Below, one piece after another: positions 29,118-39,142 of a stretch of 64,000 bases of DNA (positions within the stretch are counted from its first letter, which is position 1; every line of letters starts with the position of its first letter). The position numbers and the translations under genes are program-made. The notes under the pieces are model-generated. The model saw nothing but the letters and a program-made list of their open reading frames with translations. It was not told where the DNA came from and made no database searches. This DNA is from Gammaproteobacteria bacterium (GTDB taxonomy: Bacteria; Pseudomonadota; Gammaproteobacteria; Pseudomonadales; Azotimanducaceae), in the NCBI GenBank assembly GCA_002704225.1, contig PAFU01000047.1:32480-96479 (forward strand), given 5' to 3'.

Positions 29118-29843
29118 TCAGTTGAGCGTTAGCCAGCGACCTTCGATAAACATCTGTAACGGTCGATATTGGCTTTTATACGCCATTTTTGGCGACTCTT
29201 TGATCCAGTAGCCCAAGTAGAGGTGTGACAGCCCCTGGCGTTTGCATTGTTCAATTTGCTGCAAAATACTGAAGACACCCAAACTTCGGCTGCTTTCAGT
29301 AGGCTCAAAAAAGGTATAGACCGCAGACAGTCCGTCGTCGAGTTGATCGGTTACCGCCACACTGAGCAACTGTTCGCCACGGTAAAGGCAAACAAACTGC
29401 GTGTCTGCCCAGGCGCAGAGTAAGAACGACTTAAATTGATCCTCACTGGCTGGGTACATATCGCCGTCCGTATGGCGCATGCTGATGTAGCGTTCATATA
29501 CTTGGTAATGTCTTGGTGTAAATCGGGCCGGCTCGATTTGCACCGTTAAATCTTGGTTTCTCTTGCTGGTGCGGCGCTGAGCACGTGTTGGTCGAAAACC
29601 ACTGATCGGGATCCTAACCGCGATGCAGGCATTGCAGTGGTTGCATCTGGGTCGGTACAGGTGGCCGCCGCTCCGACGAAAACCCTGAGCGGACAACTGT
29701 TGATATGCCGTGGAGGTGATAATCCGGCGCGGATCGGCAAACAGCGTTTGAGCGTCGCTGCGATCCAAGTACGAGCAAGGATGCGGCGGCGTTAGATAGA
29801 AATCTAACGGGGCTTCTTGGTCCGAGTCTGCTGTCACGCGCAA
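29118..29843 (-). CDS. bpt: Aspartate/glutamate leucyltransferase Bpt (bacterial ATE family)
   Basis: Transfers Leu from Leu-tRNA to proteins with N-terminal Asp or Glu, making them ClpS substrates. The 241 residues fit the family (about 235-245). The N-terminal ATE domain has the conserved cysteines in HPCSYL and the RPRCNHCNACIAVR cluster; the C-terminal part has RHTDGDMYPAS, VYTFFEP, LGVFSILQQIEQCK and YLGYWIKESPKMAYKSQYRP. The start overlaps the end of aat by 10 bp, giving translational coupling. Whether it is a pure leucyltransferase is inferred from membership of the bacterial clade. Confidence 0.92.
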   Translation of the reverse strand: MRVTADSDQEAPLDFYLTPPHPCSYLDRSDAQTLFADPRRIITSTAYQQLSAQGFRRSGGHLYRPRCNHCNACIAVRIPISGFRPTRAQRRTSKRNQDLTVQIEPARFTPRHYQVYERYISMRHTDGDMYPASEDQFKSFLLCAWADTQFVCLYRGEQLLSVAVTDQLDDGLSAVYTFFEPTESSRSLGVFSILQQIEQCKRQGLSHLYLGYWIKESPKMAYKSQYRPLQMFIEGRWLTLN

Positions 29844-30628
29844 GGCTCCTGAGCCTTGGGCGCAGATCCGTCGAACGTCTGCCCAGTACCCGATTCAAGG
29901 GTCGAGCCAAAATCTGCCCCCCGATCTGACCCCAGATCTGACCAAGACCCCAAGCGGGTTTTGCTCAAATCGTTGTCGGCCAAGAGAGCCAGAAATTTAT
30001 CCCGGTGCATGGGTTGGACCCCCAACGATTCTAGGTGCGGATTCATCATTTGGCAGTCGATCAATGTGAAATTCCAGTCCAGCAACCGTTGATTGAGATA
30101 ATAGAACGCCAGCTTTGAGCCGTCGTTGATGCGAGAAAACATGGATTCGCCGAAAAACATCTGGCCGAGTGACAGACCGTACAGACCACCGACCAAGTCA
30201 CCATCCTGCCAAACCTCGACGCTGTGCGCTAATCCACTGTCGTGCAGTTCACAATAGGCGTCTTGCATCCTTGGCGTGATCCATGTGCCCACGGATTGTG
30301 CCCGGACGTCTGCACAGGCCCTGATGACATCGCTGAAACGCTGATCAAAGGTTATGGCGCATCCGCTGTTTCGTAGACGCTTTGTCAGGCTCCGGGTGAC
30401 CCTCATTTGTCCCGGCACGATGACACCTCGCTCGACAGGACTCCACCAAAATATCGGCTCATCGTCTCGTTCAAACCACGGAAATATGCCCAGTGCGTAG
30501 GCTTCGACAATCCACTCTGGCGATAGATCACCACCGGCTGCAAGCAGGCCTTCCGGTTCTTCCAGCGCCGTTTTTGGATCTGGGAAGGCTACCGGGTGGG
30601 CGGGGAGCAGAGGTACCGGGCGTACCAC
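29834..30628 (-). CDS. aat: Leucyl/phenylalanyl-tRNA-protein transferase Aat
   Basis: Adds Leu or Phe to proteins with N-terminal Lys or Arg, creating N-degrons for ClpS. At 264 residues it is about 30 longer than E. coli Aat (234). The core shows FPDPKTALEEPEGLLAAGGD, LGIFPWFE, IFWWSPVERGVI, GVWI-equivalent GTWITPRM, HSVEVWQDGDLVGGLYGLSL and GESMFSR, all diagnostic. After about residue 222 there is a non-conserved Gly/Ser/Asp-rich tail with three 4-residue repeats (SDLG SDRG ADFG) encoded by a 12-nt tandem repeat. It starts 6 bp after the PA4642-like gene stops and overlaps bpt by 10 bp. Confidence 0.94.
   Translation of the reverse strand: MVRPVPLLPAHPVAFPDPKTALEEPEGLLAAGGDLSPEWIVEAYALGIFPWFERDDEPIFWWSPVERGVIVPGQMRVTRSLTKRLRNSGCAITFDQRFSDVIRACADVRAQSVGTWITPRMQDAYCELHDSGLAHSVEVWQDGDLVGGLYGLSLGQMFFGESMFSRINDGSKLAFYYLNQRLLDWNFTLIDCQMMNPHLESLGVQPMHRDKFLALLADNDLSKTRLGSWSDLGSDRGADFGSTLESGTGQTFDGSAPKAQEPCA
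29907..29942 (-). repeat. Three 12-nt tandem repeats in the 3' end of aat
   Basis: The units ccaaaatctgcc, ccccgatctgac and cccagatctgac (plus-strand spelling) lie head to tail at 29907-29918, 29919-29930 and 29931-29942. They encode the S/A-D-x-G repeats of the Aat tail. The length is a multiple of three, so the frame is kept. Confidence 0.7.
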
Positions 30629-30634
30629 GATCAG

Positions 30635-30913
30635 TCAGTCGTTGAGCAGGGCTAAAAATGCGGCGGACTGCCGATGACTCTTGATGATATCGCTCAATGT
30701 CTGGCCTGCCTTGTCCCTAGCGTGTTTATCGCCACCACGCGCCTCGTAGCGCTGCAGAAAAATTCTGAAATCTTCGAATCGCATGCTGCGATAGGCATTG
30801 AGTAGTTTGCTGAAGTCGGCTGGTTCATCCCCCAAGGGTTCTTTGTCCAAAAAACTGTCGATTCGGGCATCATCCCAAACTTCGTCAATCACCTTTATTT
30901 TATCTGCGCGCAT
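30635..30913 (-). CDS. PA4642-family conserved hypothetical protein
   Basis: A 92-residue soluble protein of unknown function that resembles Pseudomonas PA4642. The pattern is [19 protein letters not shown], then a helical region [30 protein letters not shown], then NARDKxGxTL-like [20 protein letters not shown], which looks like a degenerate ankyrin-type unit. It begins the minus-strand operon with aat, bpt and infA (6 bp to aat) and is divergent from ftsK. The link to the N-degron genes is positional only. Confidence 0.72.
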   Translation of the reverse strand: MRADKIKVIDEVWDDARIDSFLDKEPLGDEPADFSKLLNAYRSMRFEDFRIFLQRYEARGGDKHARDKAGQTLSDIIKSHRQSAAFLALLND

Positions 30914-31035
30914 CGTCGTTTTCCGTTAAGTTTTGGCTGGGTAAAAAAGGCATAGGTTGCCTGAACACGCATTGTGCCCATTTGTACCGAAAACGGCGAG
31001 TGCGTACACTAGTGACACGCCAAGAGGATACTTTT

Positions 31036-33363
31036 TTGACGACGCCTGCTACCAATCGTCCGCTGCCGCTGCGCGAAATGTTCTTGGTGCTGATCGGCAC
31101 CCTGGCATGTTTTCTGCTGCTGGCCATTGCCTCATATTCCCCAGAGGATCCGTCGTTCAACTATACCGGTGCCAACACCAATACACAGAATCTTGTGGGT
31201 ACCGCGGGTGCATACCTCGCTGACTTCCTGCTTTTCTTGTTTGGCTGGATGGCCTATCTCTTACCCATGGGCTTGATCTACGCGGCGCTTCGCTTACTCA
31301 AGCTGCGAGTAATCAAAGCCAATGCGTTGGTGATTGGCGTGCGCTCCAGCGGCTGGGTTGCCTCTTTACTGTGTTCTTGCGTGCTGATGTATTTGCATAA
31401 CTACTCCGGTGGTTCTCTGCCTTCTGGGGCAGGTGGCGTACTGGGTATGGCCTTGGGCTCTCAGGGTGCTGCCGTGTTCGGCATGGTCGGCTTGACGGTT
31501 TTGTGTTCGGCGGGGGTTTTAATCGGCGCGCAAGCGGCAGTGGGGTTTTCCTGGTTGGACATTACCGAAATTCTCGGGCGCGGTTTGACTCGGCTCTGGC
31601 ACAAAGGTGCTGACACATTTGATCGTTTGAACGATCGGCGCCTAGCGAGAGCTCAACAGCGCAGGCAGGCCCAGGAACAGGTCCTGCAAGAAGAAAATTC
31701 CATTGCACACAAACGTAAGGCCGAACTCACGGCAACCCTAGAGTCCAAGAATCGGCCGGTTGACGGTTCGTCAGATGTGCCGGATGGAGGTAAGTCCTCT
31801 GTGCAGATTTTGCCTGCCGCAGCGGAGAAAAAACCCGCGAGCAAAACCCAGCAAAAACGCCTTTTCGACAGTCAAACGATTACTGAACTGCCGGATGTCG
31901 ATTTGTTGGATCAACCTAACGGTGATCAGGGCGGCGGATACAGCGCGGATGCATTAGAGGCCATGTCCAAGCAGTTGGAACTGAAACTGGCGGACTTCAA
32001 TGTCGAGGCCGTCGTGGTCTCGGTGCTGCCGGGTCCCGTCATTACGCGATTCGAGATTCAACCTGCGGCAGGGGTTAAGGTTCAGAAAATCAGCGCGCTT
32101 GCGAAGGATTTAGCTCGCTCACTCGCGGTCATCAGTGTGCGTATTGTCGAAGTGATTCCCGGTAAACCCTACGTGGGTATCGAAATTCCGAACGAACACC
32201 GGGAAATGGTACAGCTGCACGAAGTCATCAATTCGTCGGCCTTCCAGGAGGCGAGCAGCCATCTGGCCTTAGCCTTGGGCAAGGATATTGCTGGGGCGAC
32301 CATTGTCGCTGACATCGCCCGTATGCCGCACCTGCTGGTGGCGGGCACCACAGGCTCGGGTAAGTCCGTTGGCGTGAACTCTATGCTGCTCAGTATTTTG
32401 CTCAAGGCAACCCCTGAGCAAGTTCGGCTGATATTGGTCGATCCAAAGATGTTGGAGTTGTCGATCTATGAGGGTATCCCACATCTCTTGACGCCAGTGG
32501 TTACTGATATGAAAGAGGCGGCTCACGCTCTGAATTGGGCGGTGGGCGAGATGGAGCGACGTTATCGATTGATGGCGGCCTTAGGCGTCAGAAATCTTGC
32601 GGGATTCAACCGTCAGGTGAAGGATGCCGCTGCCAAGGGAGAACCCATTAAGGATCCACTGTGGCCACTAGAGCTGGAGCAAGCACCGGCGCTAGAGGCG
32701 CTGCCCGCTATCGTGATTGTGATCGACGAATTCGCTGACATGATGATGATCGTGGGCAAAAAAGTAGAACAACTGATCGCGCGCATCGCGCAGAAAGCCC
32801 GAGCCGCCGGTATCCACCTGATTCTCGCCACTCAGCGGCCGTCTGTGGATGTGATAACCGGTTTGATCAAGGCCAACATACCCTCAAGGATCAGTTTCCA
32901 AGTGTCCTCACGCATCGACTCCCGGACCATTTTGGATCAGGGCGGGGCGGAACAATTGCTTGGCCACGGCGACATGCTGTATCTGCCGCCAGGTACCGCC
33001 TTGCCGCAGCGTGTGCACGGTGCATTCGTTTCAGACGATGAAGTGCACCGCGTGGTAGAAGATTGGAAGCTGCGGGGCGCGCCGGACTACCTTGAAGACA
33101 TTCTGACCGGGCAGACCGAGGGCGAAGCCTTCGTTAAATTGGATTCGGATGATGATGCAGAGCAGTCCGACGAGTTGTATGACGAAGCCGTCGCCTTTGT
33201 GCTGGAATCCCGCCGAGCATCGATCTCTGCGGTGCAGCGAAAGCTGCGTATAGGCTATAACCGCGCTGCGCGTTTGGTTGAAGCGATGGAAGCTGCCGGT
33301 GTGGTTTCCAGTATGAACACCAATGGCAGCCGCGAAGTACTGGTGCCCGATCGTAATGCGTAG
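31036..33363 (+). CDS. ftsK: DNA translocase FtsK
   Basis: Pumps chromosome termini through the division septum and activates XerCD at dif. The 775-residue form is the short type without the long Pro/Gln linker of E. coli FtsK (1329). Four transmembrane segments fall within about residues 12-175; a charged linker follows. The motor has Walker [14 protein letters not shown] and Walker [13 protein letters not shown], plus [18 protein letters not shown]. The C-terminal winged-helix gamma domain ([20 protein letters not shown] to SREVLVPD) reads KOPS sites. I chose TTG 31036 because AGAGGA lies seven bases upstream; the frame is open back to a TTG at 30982 with no ribosome site. Confidence 0.94.
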   Translation: MTTPATNRPLPLREMFLVLIGTLACFLLLAIASYSPEDPSFNYTGANTNTQNLVGTAGAYLADFLLFLFGWMAYLLPMGLIYAALRLLKLRVIKANALVIGVRSSGWVASLLCSCVLMYLHNYSGGSLPSGAGGVLGMALGSQGAAVFGMVGLTVLCSAGVLIGAQAAVGFSWLDITEILGRGLTRLWHKGADTFDRLNDRRLARAQQRRQAQEQVLQEENSIAHKRKAELTATLESKNRPVDGSSDVPDGGKSSVQILPAAAEKKPASKTQQKRLFDSQTITELPDVDLLDQPNGDQGGGYSADALEAMSKQLELKLADFNVEAVVVSVLPGPVITRFEIQPAAGVKVQKISALAKDLARSLAVISVRIVEVIPGKPYVGIEIPNEHREMVQLHEVINSSAFQEASSHLALALGKDIAGATIVADIARMPHLLVAGTTGSGKSVGVNSMLLSILLKATPEQVRLILVDPKMLELSIYEGIPHLLTPVVTDMKEAAHALNWAVGEMERRYRLMAALGVRNLAGFNRQVKDAAAKGEPIKDPLWPLELEQAPALEALPAIVIVIDEFADMMMIVGKKVEQLIARIAQKARAAGIHLILATQRPSVDVITGLIKANIPSRISFQVSSRIDSRTILDQGGAEQLLGHGDMLYLPPGTALPQRVHGAFVSDDEVHRVVEDWKLRGAPDYLEDILTGQTEGEAFVKLDSDDDAEQSDELYDEAVAFVLESRRASISAVQRKLRIGYNRAARLVEAMEAAGVVSSMNTNGSREVLVPDRNA

Positions 33364-34006
33364 TGCGTCGGCCGCGCACTGTTGGCGAGGGCTTTGTGCA
33401 CTGATATTGACTCTGTCGTTGGCGCTCGTCAGCGTGACGTCCATAGCGGAGCCGCTCAGTCCCGCGCACTCGTTAACGCAGCGCATGTCGTCCCTCGATG
33501 GTATGCGCGCCGGTATTGAGCAAAAGATTTATGCGAATGGCGTCTTACTGGAGGAGAGCCAAGGCAGCATCGCATTGGCTAAGCCAAATTTGCGCTGGCA
33601 AGTCGATACACCGTTTCCTCAAGTGATCCTAGTGAAGCAAAATGAACTGCAAATATACGATGAGGATCTGGCCCAACTGACGATCCGTGATTTAGCGGAT
33701 ACGGTGAGCGAAACACCAGCCGATGTGCTGATGCAGCCGGAGCGACTGCTCAGCGCACACTACCGCGTGACCCTGGATCGCGCCGACGCACATCAGGTGT
33801 ATCGTTTGTATTCGGATGTTTCCTCGTCTCTTTTCCAGCTTCTGGAAATTGTTTTTGCTGAAGGTGTTTTAGCATCGTTGACGATCTTGGACTGGCAAGA
33901 CCAGCAAACGCAGATTTATTTTTCCGATGTCGAGATCCTGTCGGAGCTTCCCCCGAGTCTGTTCGAGTTGTCCGTTCCTCAAGATACGGATGTGATTCGT
34001 GGCTGA
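33356..34006 (+). CDS. lolA: Outer-membrane lipoprotein carrier protein LolA
   Basis: Periplasmic chaperone that ferries lipoproteins from LolCDE to LolB. The 216-residue precursor has a signal peptide, [20 protein letters not shown] then a Leu/Val-rich core, with cleavage likely near SIAEP (about residues 30-33). The mature part has the LolA pattern: QSGxI-like [41 protein letters not shown] and [14 protein letters not shown] at the end. ATG 33356 overlaps the ftsK stop by 8 bp. Its 3' end overlaps rarA by 8 bp, so ftsK-lolA-rarA are coupled, a common gammaproteobacterial order. Confidence 0.92.
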   Translation: MRSASAAHCWRGLCALILTLSLALVSVTSIAEPLSPAHSLTQRMSSLDGMRAGIEQKIYANGVLLEESQGSIALAKPNLRWQVDTPFPQVILVKQNELQIYDEDLAQLTIRDLADTVSETPADVLMQPERLLSAHYRVTLDRADAHQVYRLYSDVSSSLFQLLEIVFAEGVLASLTILDWQDQQTQIYFSDVEILSELPPSLFELSVPQDTDVIRG

Positions 34007-35327
34007 CCTGTTCGGCGGCAGTGACGCCGGCGGTTTAGACCCCCGGCCGTTGGCCGATCGCCTGCGACCGAGCACCTTGAGCGACTACGTCGGCCAGCAG
34101 CATCTGCTGGGCGAAGATAAACCTCTCGGCGGCTTGGCGGCCCGGCGACAGATTCATTCCATGTTGCTGTGGGGGCCACCGGGTACCGGCAAAACAACCT
34201 TGGCCAAGTTGCTAGCAGACAATGCAGACTGTCAGTGGATCAGCTTGTCGGCTGTGTTGTCTGGTGTAAAAGACATCCGGGCGGCGGTATTACTGGCGGA
34301 ACAGTATCTGGCTCAAGGCAAGCGTACGGTGTTGTTTGTTGACGAAGTACATCGCTTCAACAAAGCCCAGCAAGACGCCTTCTTGCCCCATGTGGAGGCA
34401 GGTACCGTGACCTTTATTGGCGCGACCACGGAAAACCCGTCCTTCGAAGTCAACGCGGCTTTGCTGTCTCGAGCCCGGGTCTACGTACTGCAACGGCTCG
34501 GTGACGAGGAATTGCTGGAAGTGGTGTCTCGAGGATTAGACGTTCTGGATAAGCCGATGTCGGCAGCGGTGCGTCGCATGCTGGTGGGTGTGGCCGACGG
34601 AGATGCCCGTCGCGCACTGAATATTTTGGAAATTGCCGCCCAACTTGCTGAAGGCGAGATCACGGAAGAGATGCTGGCATCGGTTGCCGGTGAGCAGTTG
34701 CGGCGCTTTGATAAGGGCGGCGATATTTTTTACGAGCAAATTTCGGCGTTGCACAAATCCGTTCGAGGCAGCGCGCCGGACGCGGCGTTATACTGGTTTT
34801 GCCGCATGCTGGACGGCGGTGCTGATCCCCGTTACATCGGACGGCGCATTCTGCGAATGGCCAGCGAAGACATTGGTAACGCCGATCCTCGCGCATTGCA
34901 GCTTACCGAATCGGCACTAGCAACGTTCGAACGCCTTGGATCGCCGGAAGGAGAGCTGGCGCTGGCACAGGCTGTGCTCTATCTGGCCAGCGTGCCCAAG
35001 AGCGACGCATCATACAAAGCCTTCGGTGAAGCGATGGCGTTCGTCAAACAAACGCCGTCTCACGAGGTGCCAATGCATTTGCGCAATGCGCCCACCCAGC
35101 TCATGAAAGGCATGGGGTATGGTGAAGGCTATCGACACGCTCATGAGGAAAATAATGCCGATGTGGGTGCCTACGCAGCGGGAGAAAGCTACTTTCCGGA
35201 TGAATTGAAGCCGGTGACGTTCTATCATCCCGCCGCCGCTGGATTGGAAGAGAAGATCCGCCAGCGCCTGCAACGATTGGCGGCAGCCGATGCGTTGGCG
35301 GCCGGTCAGCAACCAGCTCAAGATTGA
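33999..35327 (+). CDS. rarA: Replication-associated recombination protein RarA (MgsA)
   Basis: AAA+ ATPase of the clamp-loader type that acts at stalled forks with SSB. The 442 residues (E. coli 447) include the N-terminal [20 protein letters not shown], Walker [13 protein letters not shown], Walker [16 protein letters not shown] and the sensor region [12 protein letters not shown]. The tetramerisation domain contains [20 protein letters not shown] and [23 protein letters not shown] start at 33999, overlapping lolA. serS follows after 51 bp. Confidence 0.95.
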   Translation: MADLFGGSDAGGLDPRPLADRLRPSTLSDYVGQQHLLGEDKPLGGLAARRQIHSMLLWGPPGTGKTTLAKLLADNADCQWISLSAVLSGVKDIRAAVLLAEQYLAQGKRTVLFVDEVHRFNKAQQDAFLPHVEAGTVTFIGATTENPSFEVNAALLSRARVYVLQRLGDEELLEVVSRGLDVLDKPMSAAVRRMLVGVADGDARRALNILEIAAQLAEGEITEEMLASVAGEQLRRFDKGGDIFYEQISALHKSVRGSAPDAALYWFCRMLDGGADPRYIGRRILRMASEDIGNADPRALQLTESALATFERLGSPEGELALAQAVLYLASVPKSDASYKAFGEAMAFVKQTPSHEVPMHLRNAPTQLMKGMGYGEGYRHAHEENNADVGAYAAGESYFPDELKPVTFYHPAAAGLEEKIRQRLQRLAAADALAAGQQPAQD

Positions 35328-35378
35328 GGTTGCATCGGCAGGGTTGGGTTTTTCAATTAGTCATTCACGGATAGACGC

Positions 35379-36656
35379 ATGTTAGATATCAAGTTGTTGC
35401 GCAGCGACCCAGAACAGGTTGCTCAGGCGCTGAGAATCAAGGGCTATCACTTCGACGTCGCTGGATTTATCAGCCTCGAAGAACAACGCAAGAGTTTGCA
35501 GCAGCAGACCGAAGACTTGCAGAACGAGCGCAACGTCAAATCCAAGTCCATCGGTCAGGCCAAGGCCGCCGGCGAAGACATTGCACCCCTGCTGGCGGAA
35601 GTCGGTGATTTGGGCGAGCGCCTGGATCAATCCAAGGCGGCATTCGGTGAAGTTCAGGAAGCCATGCAAACACTGCTGATGTCGCTGCCGAACATACCTC
35701 ACGAGAGCGTGCCTGCGGGTAAGGACGAGAGTGACAACGAGCTACGCAGTACCTGGGGAGCGCCAGCAACCTTCGATGCCGCACCGCTGGATCATGTGGA
35801 TCTTGCCGACAAGGGTGGTCTGGATTTCGAAACCGCGGCCAAGATCACCGGATCACGGTTTGTGGTCATGCGCGGCCCGTTGGCTCGACTTCATCGAGCC
35901 CTAACCCAATTTATGCTGGACCTGCACACTCAGAAGCACGGTTATCAAGAAGTCTATGTCCCCTATATGGTCAATGCGGACAGTGCCCGGGGAACTGGCC
36001 AGCTGCCCAAGGCCGCAGAAGACATGTTTCGGGTGGACGCGGAAAACGATTTCTTTTTGATCCCAACCGCCGAAGTTCCCGTTACGAATTTGTATCGTGG
36101 CGAAATTCTGGCCGAAGCCGATCTGCCTATCCGTCACGTCTGCCACACGCCGTGTTTTCGCAGCGAGGCGGGCAGCTACGGACGTGATACCCGCGGCATG
36201 ATCCGACAACACCAGTTTGAAAAAGTAGAGCTGGTGCAGTTGGTTCACCCGGAGACATCTTGGGATACCTTGGACGCATTGACCGGGCACGCCGAAGCTG
36301 TGCTACAGCAGTTGGAGCTGCCGTATCGAACCATGGTGCTGTGCGGAGGGGACACCAGTTTTACCGCGGCAAAAACCATTGATTTGGAAGTGTGGCTGCC
36401 CAGCCAGAGCCAGTATCGAGAAATTTCTTCTTGCAGCAACTTTTTGGATTTTCAGGCGCGGCGAATGCAGGCGCGATATCGCGATGCCAATGGCGATATT
36501 CAGTTGCTCCATACCCTGAATGGATCTGGCCTAGCCGTCGGCAGGACCTTGGTAGCACTCATAGAGAACTACCAGTTGGGCGACGGAACGATTTCGCTGC
36601 CCGAGGCCTTGCGCGGTTACTTGGGCGGGGCGGACCGATGGCAACTGAATCCATGA
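35379..36656 (+). CDS. serS: Seryl-tRNA synthetase
   Basis: Charges tRNA-Ser and tRNA-Sec with serine. The 425 residues have the N-terminal coiled-coil arm that binds the long variable arm (about 30-105, [20 protein letters not shown]) and a class II catalytic core: motif 1 near [20 protein letters not shown], motif 2 [20 protein letters not shown] and motif 3 [19 protein letters not shown]. TxE motif [10 protein letters not shown] binds the serine. The gene is intact. cysG follows 39 bp downstream. Confidence 0.97.
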   Translation: MLDIKLLRSDPEQVAQALRIKGYHFDVAGFISLEEQRKSLQQQTEDLQNERNVKSKSIGQAKAAGEDIAPLLAEVGDLGERLDQSKAAFGEVQEAMQTLLMSLPNIPHESVPAGKDESDNELRSTWGAPATFDAAPLDHVDLADKGGLDFETAAKITGSRFVVMRGPLARLHRALTQFMLDLHTQKHGYQEVYVPYMVNADSARGTGQLPKAAEDMFRVDAENDFFLIPTAEVPVTNLYRGEILAEADLPIRHVCHTPCFRSEAGSYGRDTRGMIRQHQFEKVELVQLVHPETSWDTLDALTGHAEAVLQQLELPYRTMVLCGGDTSFTAAKTIDLEVWLPSQSQYREISSCSNFLDFQARRMQARYRDANGDIQLLHTLNGSGLAVGRTLVALIENYQLGDGTISLPEALRGYLGGADRWQLNP

Positions 36657-36695
36657 GGAAATGTTCGCTGAAAGACATGGCTATAAACGACTAAC

Positions 36696-38150
36696 GTGTT
36701 TTATCTTCCGCTTTTCCATCGGTTGCAAGGGCAGCCGTGTCTTGTGATCGGTGGTGGCCAAACCGCGCTGCGAAAGCTGCGTTGGTTGGTTCGTGCCGGC
36801 GCTCAGATCACCGTAATTGCTCCAAAGGTCGATCCGCAGATTCAGCGCATGCGCGATGCGGGCGAATTGGTCATTGAGCGCAAAGAGTTTTATTCCGAAG
36901 CGATTCATCCTCAACTGCGATTGGTGATCAGCGCAACAGACGCGCCTCAGGTGAGTGAGGCTGTTTTCGTAGCAGCCATGAAGCAAGGTGTCTTGGTGAA
37001 CTGCGTGGATCGTACCGAACTGTGCACAATCATATTTCCGGCCATTATTGATCGCTTTCCCATTCTGGTGGCGGTGTCGAGTATGGGGCAGTCGCCAACC
37101 CTGTCCCGTAGCGTGCGCGGCTGGATAGAAACCCGTCTACCGTTAAAACTCGGTCGTTTGGCGGATCTGGCGGGAAACCTGCGCATGGAAGTGAAGCAAA
37201 AGCTCACCAGTGTTGATGCGCGTAAGGGGTTTTGGGATGCTGTGTTCGAGAGTCCGGCGGCTAGCAAGGCCATGCAGGGCGACTTAAGCGGCGCCGTTAA
37301 CGAAGCGCAAGATATGCTCAGCCGAGTCCAGGAAACGGGGGAGATTGTGCTGGTGGGCGCAGGTCCTGGTGATCCGGATTTGATTACGCTTCGCGGCTTG
37401 CGCGCCATTCAAAGTGCGGACGTATTGATGTACGACAAGCTGGTACACCCGTCCTTGCTGGAATATGCCCGGCGCGATGTCGAACTGGTCGATGTGGGTA
37501 AACAAGGACCGCGAGAAGAGGCGGGCGCCAAGGGTTGGGGCTCAACTCAGGGCTCGCAGGCGACGCCGCGACCGACGGGTACCACGATGCAGCAAGCGAT
37601 CAACCAACGTATGGTCGAAGAAGCCCAAGGCGGCAAAAAAGTGGTTCGGCTCAAGGGCGGTGACCCCTTTATCTTCGGTCGGGGGGGCGAAGAACTTCTG
37701 GAGGCGGCAGTTCACGGATTCACGGTAGACGTGATTCCCGGTATCACGGCCGGTATGGCCGCAGCCAGTTATGCCGGTGTACCACTGACCCATAGGCATA
37801 TGAGCCAATCGGTACGCTTTTTGACCGGCCATCGGGTGGCTGACGCGCAAAATCTGGAATGGTCAGAATGGGCGCGAGACGATCAAACCTTAGTGATCTA
37901 TATGGGCTTGGTCAGTTTGGAAAAAATTCAGAATCGTTTACTGGAAGCCGGTCGAGAGGGCGCTACGCCCGCGGTTCTGATTGAGAATGCAACGCTGCCA
38001 GAGCAGCGTGAGATTTATGCGCCACTGGCCGAGCTGCATCAGGCTGTGATCACCGCAGAAGTCAGTGGGCCTTCGATTATTATTGTTGGCGAAGTGGTTG
38101 GCGTGCCAAAGCAGGTAGAGAATCTGCTTCAAGCACAGGCAGATCAATAG
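36696..38150 (+). CDS. cysG: Siroheme synthase CysG (trifunctional)
   Basis: Makes siroheme for sulfite and nitrite reductases from uroporphyrinogen III by two methylations, oxidation and iron chelation. The 484 residues (E. coli 457) have the N-terminal dehydrogenase/chelatase part: VIGGGQTALRKLRWLVRAGA, SATDAPQVSEAVF, and the conserved SSMGQSPTLSRSVR. The C-terminal SUMT domain has VGAGPGDPDLITLRGLRAIQ and VRLKGGDPFIFGRGGEE. Residues 271-298 hold a Gly/Thr/Gln/Pro-rich segment where other CysG proteins have a shorter VPQxEIN loop. GTG start at 36696. It converges on tusE. It is functionally linked to cysB and cysH in sulfate assimilation. Confidence 0.94.
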   Translation: MFYLPLFHRLQGQPCLVIGGGQTALRKLRWLVRAGAQITVIAPKVDPQIQRMRDAGELVIERKEFYSEAIHPQLRLVISATDAPQVSEAVFVAAMKQGVLVNCVDRTELCTIIFPAIIDRFPILVAVSSMGQSPTLSRSVRGWIETRLPLKLGRLADLAGNLRMEVKQKLTSVDARKGFWDAVFESPAASKAMQGDLSGAVNEAQDMLSRVQETGEIVLVGAGPGDPDLITLRGLRAIQSADVLMYDKLVHPSLLEYARRDVELVDVGKQGPREEAGAKGWGSTQGSQATPRPTGTTMQQAINQRMVEEAQGGKKVVRLKGGDPFIFGRGGEELLEAAVHGFTVDVIPGITAGMAAASYAGVPLTHRHMSQSVRFLTGHRVADAQNLEWSEWARDDQTLVIYMGLVSLEKIQNRLLEAGREGATPAVLIENATLPEQREIYAPLAELHQAVITAEVSGPSIIIVGEVVGVPKQVENLLQAQADQ

Positions 38151-38182
38151 GTGCATCGCCAGCCCTGATATCGGCCGGCGTG

Positions 38183-38506
38183 TCAAAGACAGTTGGTCGG
38201 GCGGGGAAGACCGGCAATTTTTGCCGCGGTTTTCGCCGGGCTGCCACCAAAAAGCCCCATCAGATAGACACTGGAGCCGCAGTCTTCCCCTAACTGTTCT
38301 TTGACCAACTTGACCAAGGGCCGCATGGACGGGGACGTCTCTGTGCGCTCAAAGAAGTCGCGCAGTAGGTCGATGATTTGCCAGTGAGAGTCTGATAGCA
38401 CTAAGGCTTCGGTTGCGGCCAGACGATGAGCTACGTCGTGGCTCCACTCGTTGAGATCGAGGAGAAATCCTTCTTTATCGAATTTGGGAGACTCGGCGGA
38501 AGACAT
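38183..38506 (-). CDS. tusE: Sulfur relay protein TusE (DsrC family)
   Basis: Receives persulfide from TusBCD and passes it to MnmA for tRNA 2-thiolation. The 107 residues show FDKEGFLLDLNEWSHDVA, LVLSDSHWQIIDLLRDFF and the C-terminal LPRPTNCL with the penultimate cysteine that carries sulfur. The second cysteine region GEDCGSSVYLMGLFGG is also visible. It is the last gene of tusDCBE, 4 bp after tusB. Confidence 0.93.
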   Translation of the reverse strand: MSSAESPKFDKEGFLLDLNEWSHDVAHRLAATEALVLSDSHWQIIDLLRDFFERTETSPSMRPLVKLVKEQLGEDCGSSVYLMGLFGGSPAKTAAKIAGLPRPTNCL

Positions 38507-38510
38507 CGTG

Positions 38511-38786
38511 TCAGTCCTTCCAACTGACGATGGGCGAATGCGCTTCGGTCAGCGCCACAAGCCCTTCATAGTCTACGGTTTCGATTGCGCCACGTTGCGC
38601 GGCGCTGATACCCCTGGCGTCAGCATCCGTTCTCAATAGGCGTGCCATATTCGATGGCAGATTCGCCTGATGCCACAGTGGGCAGGCGTAGACACCATCG
38701 TCCAGCATCAGAACGATGTCGGTCGGATGTCGGCGTTTCAGACAGGAGTCCATGCCCTGTTCGCTGAATACCAGATGCAGGCTCAT
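38511..38786 (-). CDS. tusB: Sulfur relay protein TusB (DsrH family)
   Basis: Smallest subunit of the TusBCD hexamer. The 91 residues begin MSLHLVFSEQGMDSCLKR and contain DIVLMLDDGVYACP and GAIETVDYEGLVALTEAH. The start overlaps the tusC stop (ATGA). Sequence conservation in TusB is low, but position and length fit. Confidence 0.88.
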   Translation of the reverse strand: MSLHLVFSEQGMDSCLKRRHPTDIVLMLDDGVYACPLWHQANLPSNMARLLRTDADARGISAAQRGAIETVDYEGLVALTEAHSPIVSWKD

Positions 38787-39142
38787 GGCTGTCCGCCGAT
38801 CACAACGTCGCTATTACCGATAAGGGCCTGTTGCGCAGCATAATCAACGGCTTCAAATCCAAGGTCTTGATCAACCTCAACGCCACGCGTTTGCAGTGAG
38901 GGAGCACACACATACAGCCGATCAATTTCATAGGAAGGTAATCCGCTCAGTACCTTGGCTAGGGTCTGCTGCTCTATGGCGTCGCCGGACTGATCGAGCT
39001 GCAGGCTCCAGACACCGTCGTCGCGCAGTAAGATGGACACGTTACCGTCAAAGGCTGCGGCCACCATGGCGGTTTCCAATTGTTCCAGAACGAAGCTGCT
39101 GCCGTACGGTGAACGACTGACAATGAACAAGTACCGTTTCAT
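38783..39142 (-). CDS. tusC: Sulfur relay protein TusC (DsrF family)
   Basis: Subunit of the TusBCD sulfur-transfer complex. The 119 residues start RYLFIVSRSPYGSSFVLEQLE, contain VSILLRDDGVWSLQLDQSGD, and end with QALIGNSDVVIGG, all typical of the DsrF-like fold. It overlaps tusD by 4 bp and tusB by 4 bp. Confidence 0.9.
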   Translation of the reverse strand: MKRYLFIVSRSPYGSSFVLEQLETAMVAAAFDGNVSILLRDDGVWSLQLDQSGDAIEQQTLAKVLSGLPSYEIDRLYVCAPSLQTRGVEVDQDLGFEAVDYAAQQALIGNSDVVIGGQP

